This document shows positions 35,163 through 43,444 of a stretch of 64,000 nt of DNA, piece by piece (within the stretch, counting starts at the first letter, position 1; each line of letters starts with the position of its first letter). The notes under the pieces were generated by a model. That model had not been told where the DNA came from and ran no database searches. It saw nothing but the letters and a program-made list of their open reading frames with translations. Source of the stretch: UBA2402 sp037139735 (GTDB taxonomy: Bacteria > Planctomycetota > Phycisphaerae > Phycisphaerales > UBA1924); the NCBI GenBank assembly GCA_037139735.1, contig JBAXFU010000002.1, positions 32,203 to 96,202 of the forward strand, read 5' to 3'. Position numbers and translations under genes: made by a program.

Positions 35163-36455
35163 TCAGCAGCCGCCGTTGGACCACTGAATGAAGAACGTCT
35201 CGATGTCGCCGCCGTCGATGCCGCCGTCCTGGTTGACGTCGGCGAAGCTGGAACCGGCCTCCCAATCGCTGAAGAAGGCCTCGATGTCGCCGCCGTCGAC
35301 GCCGCCGTCCTGGTTGTAGTCGGCGTAGCAGGTGGAGGTGTTCACGCTGATCAGTTCAATGTCGTCCCACCACGTCGCGCCGCCGGCGAGACCGGTCTGG
35401 CGCTGCAGGACGACCGCCCGCACCTTGGTCGTGCCCGGAGGTGCGGTGGCGACGCCGCTCTGGAAGAACGCGTACTGGTTGTTGTTCGCCGCTCCGGTGA
35501 GCATGGGCGACGGCGTGTACGGGGCGTCGAAGGTGTCGTACGTGGAGATGTTGCCCGTCTCGCTCCAGAACTCCAGCGAGAGGACGACGGTGTTGCCGTC
35601 CGCGATGTGGTCGGAACCGGCGATCGTGCGGCCCCAGCCCGAGATCTGCCACTGGGACCCTTCGGCCGCCACGACGTCCTGGAACCAGCCGCTGTAGCCG
35701 GTAGGGCCCGAGTAGGAGCCCCACAGCTTGGCGGCCGTGCCTCCGGAACGGGCGTACTGGTCGTTGTTCGGACCGCCGTTGCCGAAGTTGTTCCACCACT
35801 TCAGGGCGCTGCCCAGGCACCCGACGTTGACGTCCTCGAACGAGGTGTTCTGCAGCACGTTGGAGCCGCCCGGGTGCGACATCGACACCTCGTCGACGAA
35901 CGCCGCGCCGTTGGTGTATCCCAACTGCTCGATGGTGGCGGCGTAGCGGACGTACACCGAGCCCGCCGGAGCGGTGAAGGTCGGCGTGGAGAGGAAGACC
36001 GGAAGGCCGGACGTGTGCGAGCGGCGGGCCGGCGACCGGAACATGCCGTAGTCGTGCACGATGTTCTTGTTGGCGTCGAGGAACTGCAGTTCGATGAAGA
36101 ACTGCGTGCCGTACTGCACGCCGCCCGCCGTGTACCACCGCAGCGCGTCGGTGGACGGACTGGTGACGTAGCAGGAGGCCTCCCACTGCTCTCCCGGAGC
36201 GGTCGGAACGTCCTGATTGAAGCCGCTGTAGCCCGTCTGGCAGCAGAAGGGACCGAAGATCTTCATCGACTTCAGCCCGGTCACGGGGAAGGCCCGCTCC
36301 AGGAAGACGTTGCCGTAGCTCGCCCAGCCCGGCGTGAGCGTGCAGCGGTCCTCGAAGCTGGGATTCCGCAACTGGTTCTGCGCCGGGGCGATGGAACAGG
36401 CGGCGGCCACGACGGCGCTGGCGAGCGTGGCGAAGCGATGGATCTCTCTCGACAT
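35163..36455 (-). CDS. Secreted protein with two CBM-like modules and dockerin-like C-terminus
   Basis: A 430-residue exported protein with no catalytic domain that I can recognise. After a signal peptide (about 1-26) come two similar jelly-roll-like units, about 28-190 and 195-370. Each starts 'NxSFED' and contains 'TGYSGxxQDV', as in carbohydrate-binding modules of the CBM4/9 type. The final 55 residues are the same paired EF-hand dockerin-like repeats as in the GH16 enzyme, aligning without gaps and ending GGC. It may bind polysaccharide at the cell surface. It is 84 bases upstream of the GH16 gene, same strand. Confidence 0.75.
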   Translation of the reverse strand: MSREIHRFATLASAVVAAACSIAPAQNQLRNPSFEDRCTLTPGWASYGNVFLERAFPVTGLKSMKIFGPFCCQTGYSGFNQDVPTAPGEQWEASCYVTSPSTDALRWYTAGGVQYGTQFFIELQFLDANKNIVHDYGMFRSPARRSHTSGLPVFLSTPTFTAPAGSVYVRYAATIEQLGYTNGAAFVDEVSMSHPGGSNVLQNTSFEDVNVGCLGSALKWWNNFGNGGPNNDQYARSGGTAAKLWGSYSGPTGYSGWFQDVVAAEGSQWQISGWGRTIAGSDHIADGNTVVLSLEFWSETGNISTYDTFDAPYTPSPMLTGAANNNQYAFFQSGVATAPPGTTKVRAVVLQRQTGLAGGATWWDDIELISVNTSTCYADYNQDGGVDGGDIEAFFSDWEAGSSFADVNQDGGIDGGDIETFFIQWSNGGC

Positions 36456-36606
36456 GACGGTCTTCTCCAGTGGGGCTCTCGAAACCTGACGTTGGCCTTG
36501 GGGCCTGAATCTCCGGCTGGACCCGCTCACGATCAGGCCGGCCGGAGCACGATGAACGAAGCGGACAGAATGCGGACAGAAAGGGCGAATCGAACTCCAA
36601 CGGCGA

Positions 36607-37539
36607 TCAGATCGGGTTGGCCGAGAGGTAGGTCGGGTTGTTGATCCAACCGAAGGCGCGGCCGCGACCCGGGTTGCTGGGCACTTCGATGGGAAGCCAA
36701 GCAGAGTTTCCCGAGAAGTCCTTGCCCAGCGCGAAGAAGTCCTGCGTCTGAAGGTCGCCGGCGTCCTCGACCTCGGGGCTGCCGCCCTCGGGCGCGTTGA
36801 AGAGCCGTGCGCTCGTGTCGAGGAAGGAGATGGTGCCCGACTTGTTGTGACGGTGCGTCATCTGGTCGTTGTACGCCCAGAGCCCGTCGGGGAAGTTCGT
36901 GTTGTAGAACTTCGTGCTCTCCTCGACGAACAGGGGCACGCCCTCCATCTGCTGGAGTTCGTCGACCCTCGAGTTGGGGAGCGACGGGGGGATCGCCGCC
37001 GCGCTGGGCTGACGGTTGTATCCCACGCGGGAGGTGCAGCCGAGCTTCACGCCCTGCATGGCCTGGATGAACGTGTAGTCGAAGTCGAGTTCGGTGCCGA
37101 ACGCGAACTGCGCCGTGGTCGTCCCGTTGGCCGAACGCCGCTTGTTGGTCGGGCACGAGCCGCATGCATCGACGTTGTCGATGTACTTGTACGCGAGTCC
37201 GGGCACGACGCGGGTGCCGTCCGCCGGATCGATCCCGCGGGCCCACGCCGTCACCTCGTTGTTCCGCGAGTCGCGGATCGCCAGGCCGTCCGAACCCCGA
37301 AGCTTGTCGGGCCACACGTGGTCCTTGAAGTCCGCCGCGTAGAGATTCGCTCCCACCGCGAACTGCTTGATGTTCGACATGCACACCGTCTGGCGACCCG
37401 CCTCGCGGGCCTTGCCCAGCGCCGGCAGCAGGATGCCGATGAGCAGGGCGATCACCGCGATGACCACCAGCAGTTCGATCAGCGTGAACCCTCGGTCGAG
37501 CGGACGGGGGCGTGCGTGCTTCATTCTCGCAGATTGCAT
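36607..37539 (-). CDS. Prepilin-like protein with N-terminal methylation motif
   Basis: A 310-residue protein starting with a basic leader and 'GFTLIELLVVIAVIALLIGI', the type IV prepilin/pseudopilin cleavage and methylation signal, then 'LLPALGKAREAGRQTVCMSN'. The large globular part has a CGSC pair. It resembles the prepilin-like protein at 16019-16966 in its first 50 residues but diverges after that. It lies between the LacI regulator and the polysaccharide genes, so it may be part of the same regulon. ATGs at 37539 and 37524 are both possible starts. Confidence 0.8.
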   Translation of the reverse strand: MQSARMKHARPRPLDRGFTLIELLVVIAVIALLIGILLPALGKAREAGRQTVCMSNIKQFAVGANLYAADFKDHVWPDKLRGSDGLAIRDSRNNEVTAWARGIDPADGTRVVPGLAYKYIDNVDACGSCPTNKRRSANGTTTAQFAFGTELDFDYTFIQAMQGVKLGCTSRVGYNRQPSAAAIPPSLPNSRVDELQQMEGVPLFVEESTKFYNTNFPDGLWAYNDQMTHRHNKSGTISFLDTSARLFNAPEGGSPEVEDAGDLQTQDFFALGKDFSGNSAWLPIEVPSNPGRGRAFGWINNPTYLSANPI

Positions 37540-37589
37540 CGGGCGTGACTCCTCGTGCTCTCTCCGAACCCTGCCTGAACGAATCGACC

Positions 37590-38720
37590 TCAACGGGCCG
37601 CCGTTCCCTTCTTCGCGGTCATCTCCGCCACCGAGGCGGGAATCTTCACCGGACTTGGCGCCGCCGGCGTCTCCACCGCAAGACGCACTCCATCGGGCAA
37701 CACCCGCACCGGCTTCTCCGGCGGGGGGCATGTCGTGTGATTGATCTCGAACCGCGTGTGACGCACCATCTGCATCACCAGCGGCGTGTCCTCCACCCCG
37801 CTCGTCAGCCTCGACAGCCAGCGAGCCGACTCCAGACCCATCCACCGGGCGTCCTGCACCACCGCCGTGCACGACGGGTACGTGTGCTCGCGGATGTCGC
37901 TGTCGTCGAAACCCACGATCGACAACTCCCGGGGCACCTTGATGCCCATCTCGAGGCATCGACGCATGGCGCCGATCGTCGCCATCGGGTCCGTGATGAA
38001 GACCGCGGTCGGCGGCCGGGGCAATCCCATCAGGTGCGTGATCGCGTTGGCGCCGTTCTCGGGCGAGGCGGGACTCGTGATGACCAGTTCCGGCGCGATC
38101 TCCACGCCCGCCGCCGCATGGGCGGTGGCGAAGGCCCGGCGTCGATCGTTGTGATCCGTGTCCGCGATCGCGTGCGTCAGCATCGCGATCCGGCGATGCC
38201 CCAGATCGAGGAGGTGCCTCACCGCCCGCTGGCTGTCCTCGAAACTGTCCGTGCAGACATAGCTGATTCGCGGATCCTCAAAGCGGTCCGCGATCACGAT
38301 CGACGGAAAGCCCTCGGTCGCGATCGCCTCGACCACCCGCCGTGTGTGCTCGAATGTGCGGAGGATCACGCCGCGAAGGCCCTTGCGGGAGAAGAACTGC
38401 GCATAGGTCTCTTCCGGGCTCTTGTCCCGTCGAATCGAGACGATCTTCACGTCGTACCGCTGCTCGTTCACGCCCTCGAGCATGCCCGAGAGGAGCGCCA
38501 TGTCGAAGCTCCCGTATTCGGCACGCACGATGTCTTCCGGGTAGACCAGGCCGAGCACCGCCTGCGTTCGCTGCGACACGCTCACGTACCGCGCAAGTTC
38601 GGCCTCGGCCAGCACCCGCTGACGCGTCTTCTCGTCGACATGCGGGTGGTTGTTCAGCACGCGCGAGACCGTGGCGACCGAGACGCCGCTCCGCTCCGCG
38701 ATTCGTCGCATGCTCGCCAT
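37590..38720 (-). CDS. LacI family transcriptional regulator
   Basis: A 376-residue repressor-like protein. Residues 1-50 are the LacI helix-turn-helix and hinge, 'RRIAERSGVSVATVSRVLNN'. Residues 58-340 form a periplasmic-binding-protein-like sensor domain ('ILRTFEHTRRVVEA', 'DDSDIREHTYPSCTAV') that should bind a sugar. A ~35-residue Pro/Ala-rich tail is unusual. The gene directly precedes the prepilin-like and polysaccharide-degrading genes on the same strand, and a strong palindrome lies upstream of its start, so it probably represses itself and the cluster. Confidence 0.92.
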   Translation of the reverse strand: MASMRRIAERSGVSVATVSRVLNNHPHVDEKTRQRVLAEAELARYVSVSQRTQAVLGLVYPEDIVRAEYGSFDMALLSGMLEGVNEQRYDVKIVSIRRDKSPEETYAQFFSRKGLRGVILRTFEHTRRVVEAIATEGFPSIVIADRFEDPRISYVCTDSFEDSQRAVRHLLDLGHRRIAMLTHAIADTDHNDRRRAFATAHAAAGVEIAPELVITSPASPENGANAITHLMGLPRPPTAVFITDPMATIGAMRRCLEMGIKVPRELSIVGFDDSDIREHTYPSCTAVVQDARWMGLESARWLSRLTSGVEDTPLVMQMVRHTRFEINHTTCPPPEKPVRVLPDGVRLAVETPAAPSPVKIPASVAEMTAKKGTAAR

Positions 38721-38743
38721 CGTCTGCCCTCGATGCCCTCGCC

Positions 38744-38778
38744 TGAAACAAGCCTGTAACAGTTACAGGTCTGCTTCA
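38744..38778. promoter_or_regulatory. Palindromic operator for the LacI-type regulator
   Basis: The core CCTGTAACAGTTACAGG (38753-38769) is a perfect 8-bp dyad around a central A. Further out, TGAA at 38744-38747 mirrors TTCA at 38775-38778. Size and symmetry fit a LacI-family site. It lies 24-58 bases upstream of the regulator's start codon, where it would block transcription. Confidence 0.75.
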
Positions 38779-38890
38779 GTGTACCGGCGGATGGTCGATC
38801 GGTCAAGGCATTTGGAATTGATGAAACATCTGATCCACGCTTGGGGGAACGTTGCGGCACGAACGGGATCCAAACGATTGTGCGGACGGC

Positions 38891-40138
38891 TCAACGCCGT
38901 TCCGCGGACGGGTCGGGAAACAGCATCGAAGCCATCTCCGACGCCAGCCGGGCCATGAACGGCTCGGCGATGGTCCCATACTCGTACCGATCGTCGTTCA
39001 GTACGCCGTCGGCGTTGGTGTAGATGCATGCGGCCAGAAAGAACGCGTCGCCGCTCTGCGGGTCCTCGATGTACGCGTTGTCGATCGTGAATCCGTACGC
39101 CTGCCCGACCTTGTTCAGCACTCGCAGCCGGCGGTCCGGTCTCCAGGCCCGCAAGCCCGGCAGGAAGAACTTGCAGTACTCGTCGGTGTAGTGCGGATCG
39201 TCCAGCACGGGATTGGGCGATTCCCGCGGATACTGCTCCATCGGCGACGTCAGCCGCAGGCGATCACCTTCGGTCAACTCGAATCGCCGCCCGCCGAGGT
39301 CGATGTCCGGCCTGACGATCATGATCAGCGCGTCCTGAAGATCAAGCAGCGAGACGCGATTGCGCAGCGAGAAGTCCACGGGCCCCTTGACGACCTCGCC
39401 CCGCGTCATCATCCCCTCGCCCACCATCACGCCCCGGTCGCCGATCGCCTCGGCCCTTCGCCCGGCGCGGGCGGGAACCTCGACGTCCCCCAAGGCCGTT
39501 CGAATCGTCACGGCCGCCGTCTTCGACTGATCGGGCACAGGCCTGGGATCGGACAGCCGGTGCGAGACCCGCACGGAGGCCAGCCCCGCCCGGTGCATCC
39601 GTTCATTGATGTCGTCCACACCCACCAGATCGTACAGGCGGTTGAACGCATGGTTGTCCGACACGAGCATGATGCGGCGAATCTCGTGCTGAACAGTGAT
39701 CGTGCCCCCGTCCCTGTTCGAAGGCTCCAGTTCCTGTGCGGCATCTCCCGGAAACAGCGGGGCGATCCGCAGCGGCGCATCCGCATCGACGAGCGGGTTG
39801 CCGCTCGACGCCCGCAGGTCAGCCAACGTTTCGAGGGCCGCCACCGCGCCCAGCAGTTTCACTGTGCTCGCCGGGTAGAAGTACTCCGCCCCGCACCGCC
39901 AGGTCATCCGGCGGAGCGTCGATCGGCCGTCGGGCGTCTTCTCCACCTTCGCCACCGCCACCTGCACGCGGAAGGCCGCCGGGTCGCGCAGCACCTCGCC
40001 AAACGCGTCCGGGCGACCCGCGAGTCGGTCGTGAATCGCGTTGCCGCCGCCGGGGCTCGAGCAACCGCCCGAGCACGCGACCATCACGCCCAGCCCGGCG
40101 AGGACGCCGACGAGTCGAGTTCGCGTTCCGCTCGTCAC
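38891..40138 (-). CDS. Class A beta-lactamase-like serine hydrolase, lipoprotein
   Basis: A 415-residue penicillin-recognising serine hydrolase. The nucleophile is S91 with K94 in 'YPASTVK', and S160-D161-N162 in 'LVSDNHAF' matches the SDN motif of class A enzymes. I see no clear KTG motif. An N-terminal hydrophobic stretch with cysteines at C22 and C26 suggests a lipoprotein. It may be a peptidoglycan-modifying or beta-lactam-hydrolysing enzyme, but substrate and activity are open. The GTG start overlaps the lysA stop (GTGA), so it is coupled to lysA. Confidence 0.8.
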   Translation of the reverse strand: MTSGTRTRLVGVLAGLGVMVACSGGCSSPGGGNAIHDRLAGRPDAFGEVLRDPAAFRVQVAVAKVEKTPDGRSTLRRMTWRCGAEYFYPASTVKLLGAVAALETLADLRASSGNPLVDADAPLRIAPLFPGDAAQELEPSNRDGGTITVQHEIRRIMLVSDNHAFNRLYDLVGVDDINERMHRAGLASVRVSHRLSDPRPVPDQSKTAAVTIRTALGDVEVPARAGRRAEAIGDRGVMVGEGMMTRGEVVKGPVDFSLRNRVSLLDLQDALIMIVRPDIDLGGRRFELTEGDRLRLTSPMEQYPRESPNPVLDDPHYTDEYCKFFLPGLRAWRPDRRLRVLNKVGQAYGFTIDNAYIEDPQSGDAFFLAACIYTNADGVLNDDRYEYGTIAEPFMARLASEMASMLFPDPSAERR

Positions 40139-41517
40139 GGCCCCACCGCCAGTTCGGAGGCGATCAGGTCGATTTCCCGCTGACGGGGGCGGATCAGGCG
40201 GCATCCGCCGCCATCCACCAGCACCTCCGCGGGCCGCGGGTGGTCGTTGTAGTTCATCGACATCGACATGCCGTAGGCCCCCGCGCAGAACACCGCCAGC
40301 AAGTCCCCGGGTTCCACCGGCGGCAGCCGCCGCCCTTGCGCCAGGAAGTCCGACGACTCGCACACGGGACCGACCACGTCGCAGGCAGCAAGCCCGCCAA
40401 AGGGCTGCTCCTCGCGAAGATCGCTTGGCGCCAGGCCTCCTCGCGGCGTCACCGGCCAGACGAAGTGATACGCCTCGTACAACGCCGGCCGGATCAGCGT
40501 GTGCATTCCCGCGTCGCCGATCACGAACGCCCTGGTCCGCCCCCGCTTCACGTACTGCACCCTCGTCAGCAGCACGCCCGCGTGACAGATGATCGATCGA
40601 CCGGGCTCCATCACGATCCGCACGCCTCGCTCCATGAGCGGACGCAGCAGCGGAGCGAGCGATGCCGCGAACTCCTCGATCGTCGCCGGGGCCCCTTGGC
40701 CGTAGTCCACGCCGTAACCGCCACCGATGTTGAGCGCCTCGATCCGCGTCCCCTGCGACGCCAACCTGTCGATCAGGTCGCTCACCACGCCGACCGCCTC
40801 GGCATACGGCCCCGGCGAGGCGATGGGACTGCCAAGGTGCACGTGCAGGCCGACCAGCCGCAACCGCCCGCCATTCGCGAAGCGGGCGAAGAGTCCGGGC
40901 ACCTCGGCCAGGTCGATCCCGAACTTGTTCTCGCTTCGTCCCGTGGTCGTGTAGCGATGGGTGTGCGCGTCGACGTCGGGATTCACGCGGACGCACCCGC
41001 GCGCATCGACCCCCAGCGACGAGGCCACCCGCTCGATGCGCTCGCATTCGCCGGGCGACTCGATGTTGAAGAGCCCCACCGGCCCCCGCTCCGCCGCAGG
41101 CTCGCCGCGTCTGCCTGTCGCCTCCGCCCCGAGCAGCGAGTGTGATCCCGAGAGGGCGGCGGCGATCTCGCGCTCGGTCTTCCCCACCCCCGCGAAGACG
41201 ACCTTCGACATCGGCGCGCCTGAAAGCCATGCTCGCTCGAGTTCGCCGCCCGAGACGACATCCATGCCCGCGCCGAGATCCGCCAACTCCCGAAGCAGGT
41301 GCAGGTTGCCGCTGGCCTTGAGGGCGTAGCACAGCAACGGCTGCACCGACGCGAAGGCTCGCTCGAACCGCCGGAAGTTCGTGACCATCGCCTGACGCGC
41401 ATAGGCGTACACGGGCGTGCCGTGCTCGCGAGCGATCGCCTCGGCGCTGCAATCGTCGATCATGAGCGTCGTCGGGCCGCCCGCCGGATCCGGTCGGTAC
41501 TTGATGAAGGGGAGCAT
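40135..41517 (-). CDS. lysA: Diaminopimelate decarboxylase
   Basis: LysA removes CO2 from meso-diaminopimelate, the last step of lysine synthesis, using PLP. In 460 residues the PLP lysine is K67 in 'CYALKASGN', and other family motifs are 'HVHLGSPI', 'NIGGGYGVDYG', 'EPGRSI', 'CESSDFLA' and 'GAYGMSMSMNYN'. A stretch around 125-150 ('AEATGRRGEPAAERG') looks like an insertion relative to shorter family members. The next gene downstream, a serine hydrolase, is translationally coupled. Confidence 0.94.
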   Translation of the reverse strand: MLPFIKYRPDPAGGPTTLMIDDCSAEAIAREHGTPVYAYARQAMVTNFRRFERAFASVQPLLCYALKASGNLHLLRELADLGAGMDVVSGGELERAWLSGAPMSKVVFAGVGKTEREIAAALSGSHSLLGAEATGRRGEPAAERGPVGLFNIESPGECERIERVASSLGVDARGCVRVNPDVDAHTHRYTTTGRSENKFGIDLAEVPGLFARFANGGRLRLVGLHVHLGSPIASPGPYAEAVGVVSDLIDRLASQGTRIEALNIGGGYGVDYGQGAPATIEEFAASLAPLLRPLMERGVRIVMEPGRSIICHAGVLLTRVQYVKRGRTRAFVIGDAGMHTLIRPALYEAYHFVWPVTPRGGLAPSDLREEQPFGGLAACDVVGPVCESSDFLAQGRRLPPVEPGDLLAVFCAGAYGMSMSMNYNDHPRPAEVLVDGGGCRLIRPRQREIDLIASELAVGP

Positions 41518-41556
41518 TCGGCACGCGAGTGTAGCGACGCGTCGCCCTGCCCAACC

Positions 41557-42660
41557 TCAGGCAGATTCTGCGCGTAGAACGCTGAAGCGGCGCCGGAGCA
41601 GCAACGCCTCGAAGAGCACCCACGCCGCCGCCAGCGGCATCGCCCACCACGCGCCGGGATCGATACGGTCGAGCATCGCCTTGACCAGTCGTTCCGCGTT
41701 TCCCTTGCTCACCGCCTTGGCCACCCCGATCAGCGGGTGCGGCCGAATCAACGCCCGTGCCGCCGGAGTCGAGAGGAACCGCGTTCCGGCGGCACCCTTG
41801 CCCGCCGCCGCTTCGATCAACTCGTCCGCGGCCTCGGGAACCGCCCCGCTCACTCGCTTCAGCGTGGACGCCCCCTCGGTGCCCGTCACGTGGAGCGCAA
41901 ACGCGCCGTTGGGCCGTCGCTCCACGAATCTCGCGATCGCGGACAGGTCGGCCGGTTCATCGACGAGTCTCATCATGCGGATGGCCTCGCCGGGACTCGC
42001 CCGCTTCGAGATGGTCGCGACCTGCTCGCAGACCTCGGCCAACTCTGCGGACTTGCGCTGACGAAGCAGTTGCCGCAGGTGCTCGGCCATCCGTTCGCCG
42101 ATGGCGCCGGCCCGGCGGGCCGCCTTGAGCACCGAGGGAGCCCAGTCGATCTCGGGCGCGAGCGTGGTGGCCGCGCCCACGAACGACAAGAGCAGCACCA
42201 GTTCGTCCGAATCGCCGTCGATGACGAGCTTGCCCCCTTCGATGACGATGTCGCGGAGGTCGCCGACCAGGAAGAAGTCCGCCGCCACCGCGCCGAGAAG
42301 GGACTCGAGATCGGTGCCCCGCCCCGAAAGGGCCCCAAGACCCGCGCTGCGGATCTTGCGAAGCCAACCGTCACGTTCGGCGATGGCGGCATCAAGGGCC
42401 GCTTGCAGCCTCGCTCGCTGCGGGGCGTCGGCGCGTGCGTCCAGTCCCGCTCGAGCCACCATCTCGGCCTCGCCGTACCGGCCCTGCAGCGTCAAGGCCT
42501 CGACCTCGGCCACGTAGTCGAAGTCCGGCAGCGAGGCCAGTTGCAGTCGAGCCAGCCTCGACCCGGTGTCGGCGACGAGCGCCCAGCAGACGAAGCAGGC
42601 CACCGCAAGGCGGGCCACGCCCCACTTGCACCGCCAGACTGCCCACGCGGCACGAATCAC
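41557..42660 (-). CDS. Hypothetical membrane protein with helical middle
   Basis: An unrecognised 367-residue protein. An N-terminal membrane anchor ('VARLAVACFVCWALVA') leads to a long alpha-helical region of TPR-like character ('LQGRYGEAEMVARAGLDARA'). Hydrophobic stretches lie around 140-170 and at the C-terminus ('AWWAMPLAAAWVLFEALL'). The GTG start at 42660 lies two bases beyond the stop codon of the upstream DUF4230-like gene, so the two are coupled and probably act together. Related pairs may exist but I cannot name a family. Confidence 0.6.
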   Translation of the reverse strand: MIRAAWAVWRCKWGVARLAVACFVCWALVADTGSRLARLQLASLPDFDYVAEVEALTLQGRYGEAEMVARAGLDARADAPQRARLQAALDAAIAERDGWLRKIRSAGLGALSGRGTDLESLLGAVAADFFLVGDLRDIVIEGGKLVIDGDSDELVLLLSFVGAATTLAPEIDWAPSVLKAARRAGAIGERMAEHLRQLLRQRKSAELAEVCEQVATISKRASPGEAIRMMRLVDEPADLSAIARFVERRPNGAFALHVTGTEGASTLKRVSGAVPEAADELIEAAAGKGAAGTRFLSTPAARALIRPHPLIGVAKAVSKGNAERLVKAMLDRIDPGAWWAMPLAAAWVLFEALLLRRRFSVLRAESA

Positions 42661-42662
42661 CT

Positions 42663-43313
42663 TCAGCCCCTTTCCGACGGCGAGAACCGCACGATGACCC
42701 CCACGTCGGGCCCCGCGATCGACCGCACCAGGGCGGCGAGCCGCTGACGGGTGGAATCCTCCACTCGCTTGGCATCGTCGGGTCGCAGTTGCAGCGAGGC
42801 GGCGGCCGCGGCCACGTCCCTCCGGGCCTGGCTGAGGTAGAACTCGCCCGCCTGACTGCGAAGTCGAAGCCACCCAACCTCCACGTCCGGCTCCCGACGC
42901 TCGGAGAAGATCTCGGTGGCGATGCGAGTTGGCGCGGGCACGGTCACGACGTAGGCACGCGAAGCGGGACTCCACGCCAGACGATCCGTTCGCATCTGCG
43001 AAAGGTCGACGCCATACGAGAGTCGCACCGGCACCTCGATCACGGCTCGCACATCACCGCGCCAGCTGGCCTCGCCTCGTTCGACTCTCACCTTCGTGTC
43101 GATCTCGACGCTGACCAGCTTGGCCGTCTCGACGGCCGATGCCACGTCGGCCACGGGACGAGGCGGGCCCTGGTCGTTGATCGCCAACGCCGCCTTGGTG
43201 GCTGCGAGCTGCTCCTCCTGCATCCGCCACGTCCACCACCCCAGCCCGCCGAAGAGCGTGATCGCTGCGAGGAACGGGACGAAGGGACCTTTGGACATGG
43301 TCGGGACGCTCAT
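42663..43313 (-). CDS. DUF4230-like membrane-anchored protein
   Basis: A 216-residue protein with one N-terminal membrane helix ('FVPFLAAITLFGGLGWWTW') and a soluble beta-rich domain ('LVSVEIDTKVRV', 'RAVIEVPVRLSYGVDLSQM', 'AYVVTVPAPTRIATEI'). The pattern of a membrane anchor followed by a domain with 'VxxGxDLS' resembles DUF4230, whose function is unknown; I am only moderately sure of that match. It is coupled to the membrane protein encoded directly downstream. A strong hairpin lies 66 bases upstream of its start. Confidence 0.6.
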   Translation of the reverse strand: MSVPTMSKGPFVPFLAAITLFGGLGWWTWRMQEEQLAATKAALAINDQGPPRPVADVASAVETAKLVSVEIDTKVRVERGEASWRGDVRAVIEVPVRLSYGVDLSQMRTDRLAWSPASRAYVVTVPAPTRIATEIFSERREPDVEVGWLRLRSQAGEFYLSQARRDVAAAAASLQLRPDDAKRVEDSTRQRLAALVRSIAGPDVGVIVRFSPSERG

Positions 43314-43378
43314 GGGGAGAATCGATCGCGAGGGGCGGGCAGCGGCGCCCTTTGCATCGGCATGATGGCGGCCAAAGC

Positions 43379-43408
43379 AAGAGGGACGCCGCGAGCGGCG
43401 TCCCTCTT
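43379..43408. terminator. Strong hairpin between two minus-strand genes
   Basis: AAGAGGGACGCCG pairs perfectly with CGGCGTCCCTCTT over 13 bp around a CGAG loop. On the minus strand it follows the stop of the helix-turn-helix membrane protein by 36 bases and is followed by GCTTTGG, so it probably ends that transcript before the next gene. Confidence 0.7.
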
Positions 43409-43444
43409 GGGTTCGTCATTGAAATCGTGCGAGGATGAGCCGAC

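Noticed and set aside
38891..41650. One 919-residue protein spanning the serine hydrolase and lysA region
   Set aside because: Its first half is out of frame with the clear lysA coding sequence. The real gene starts at the GTG at 40138, overlapping lysA by four bases.
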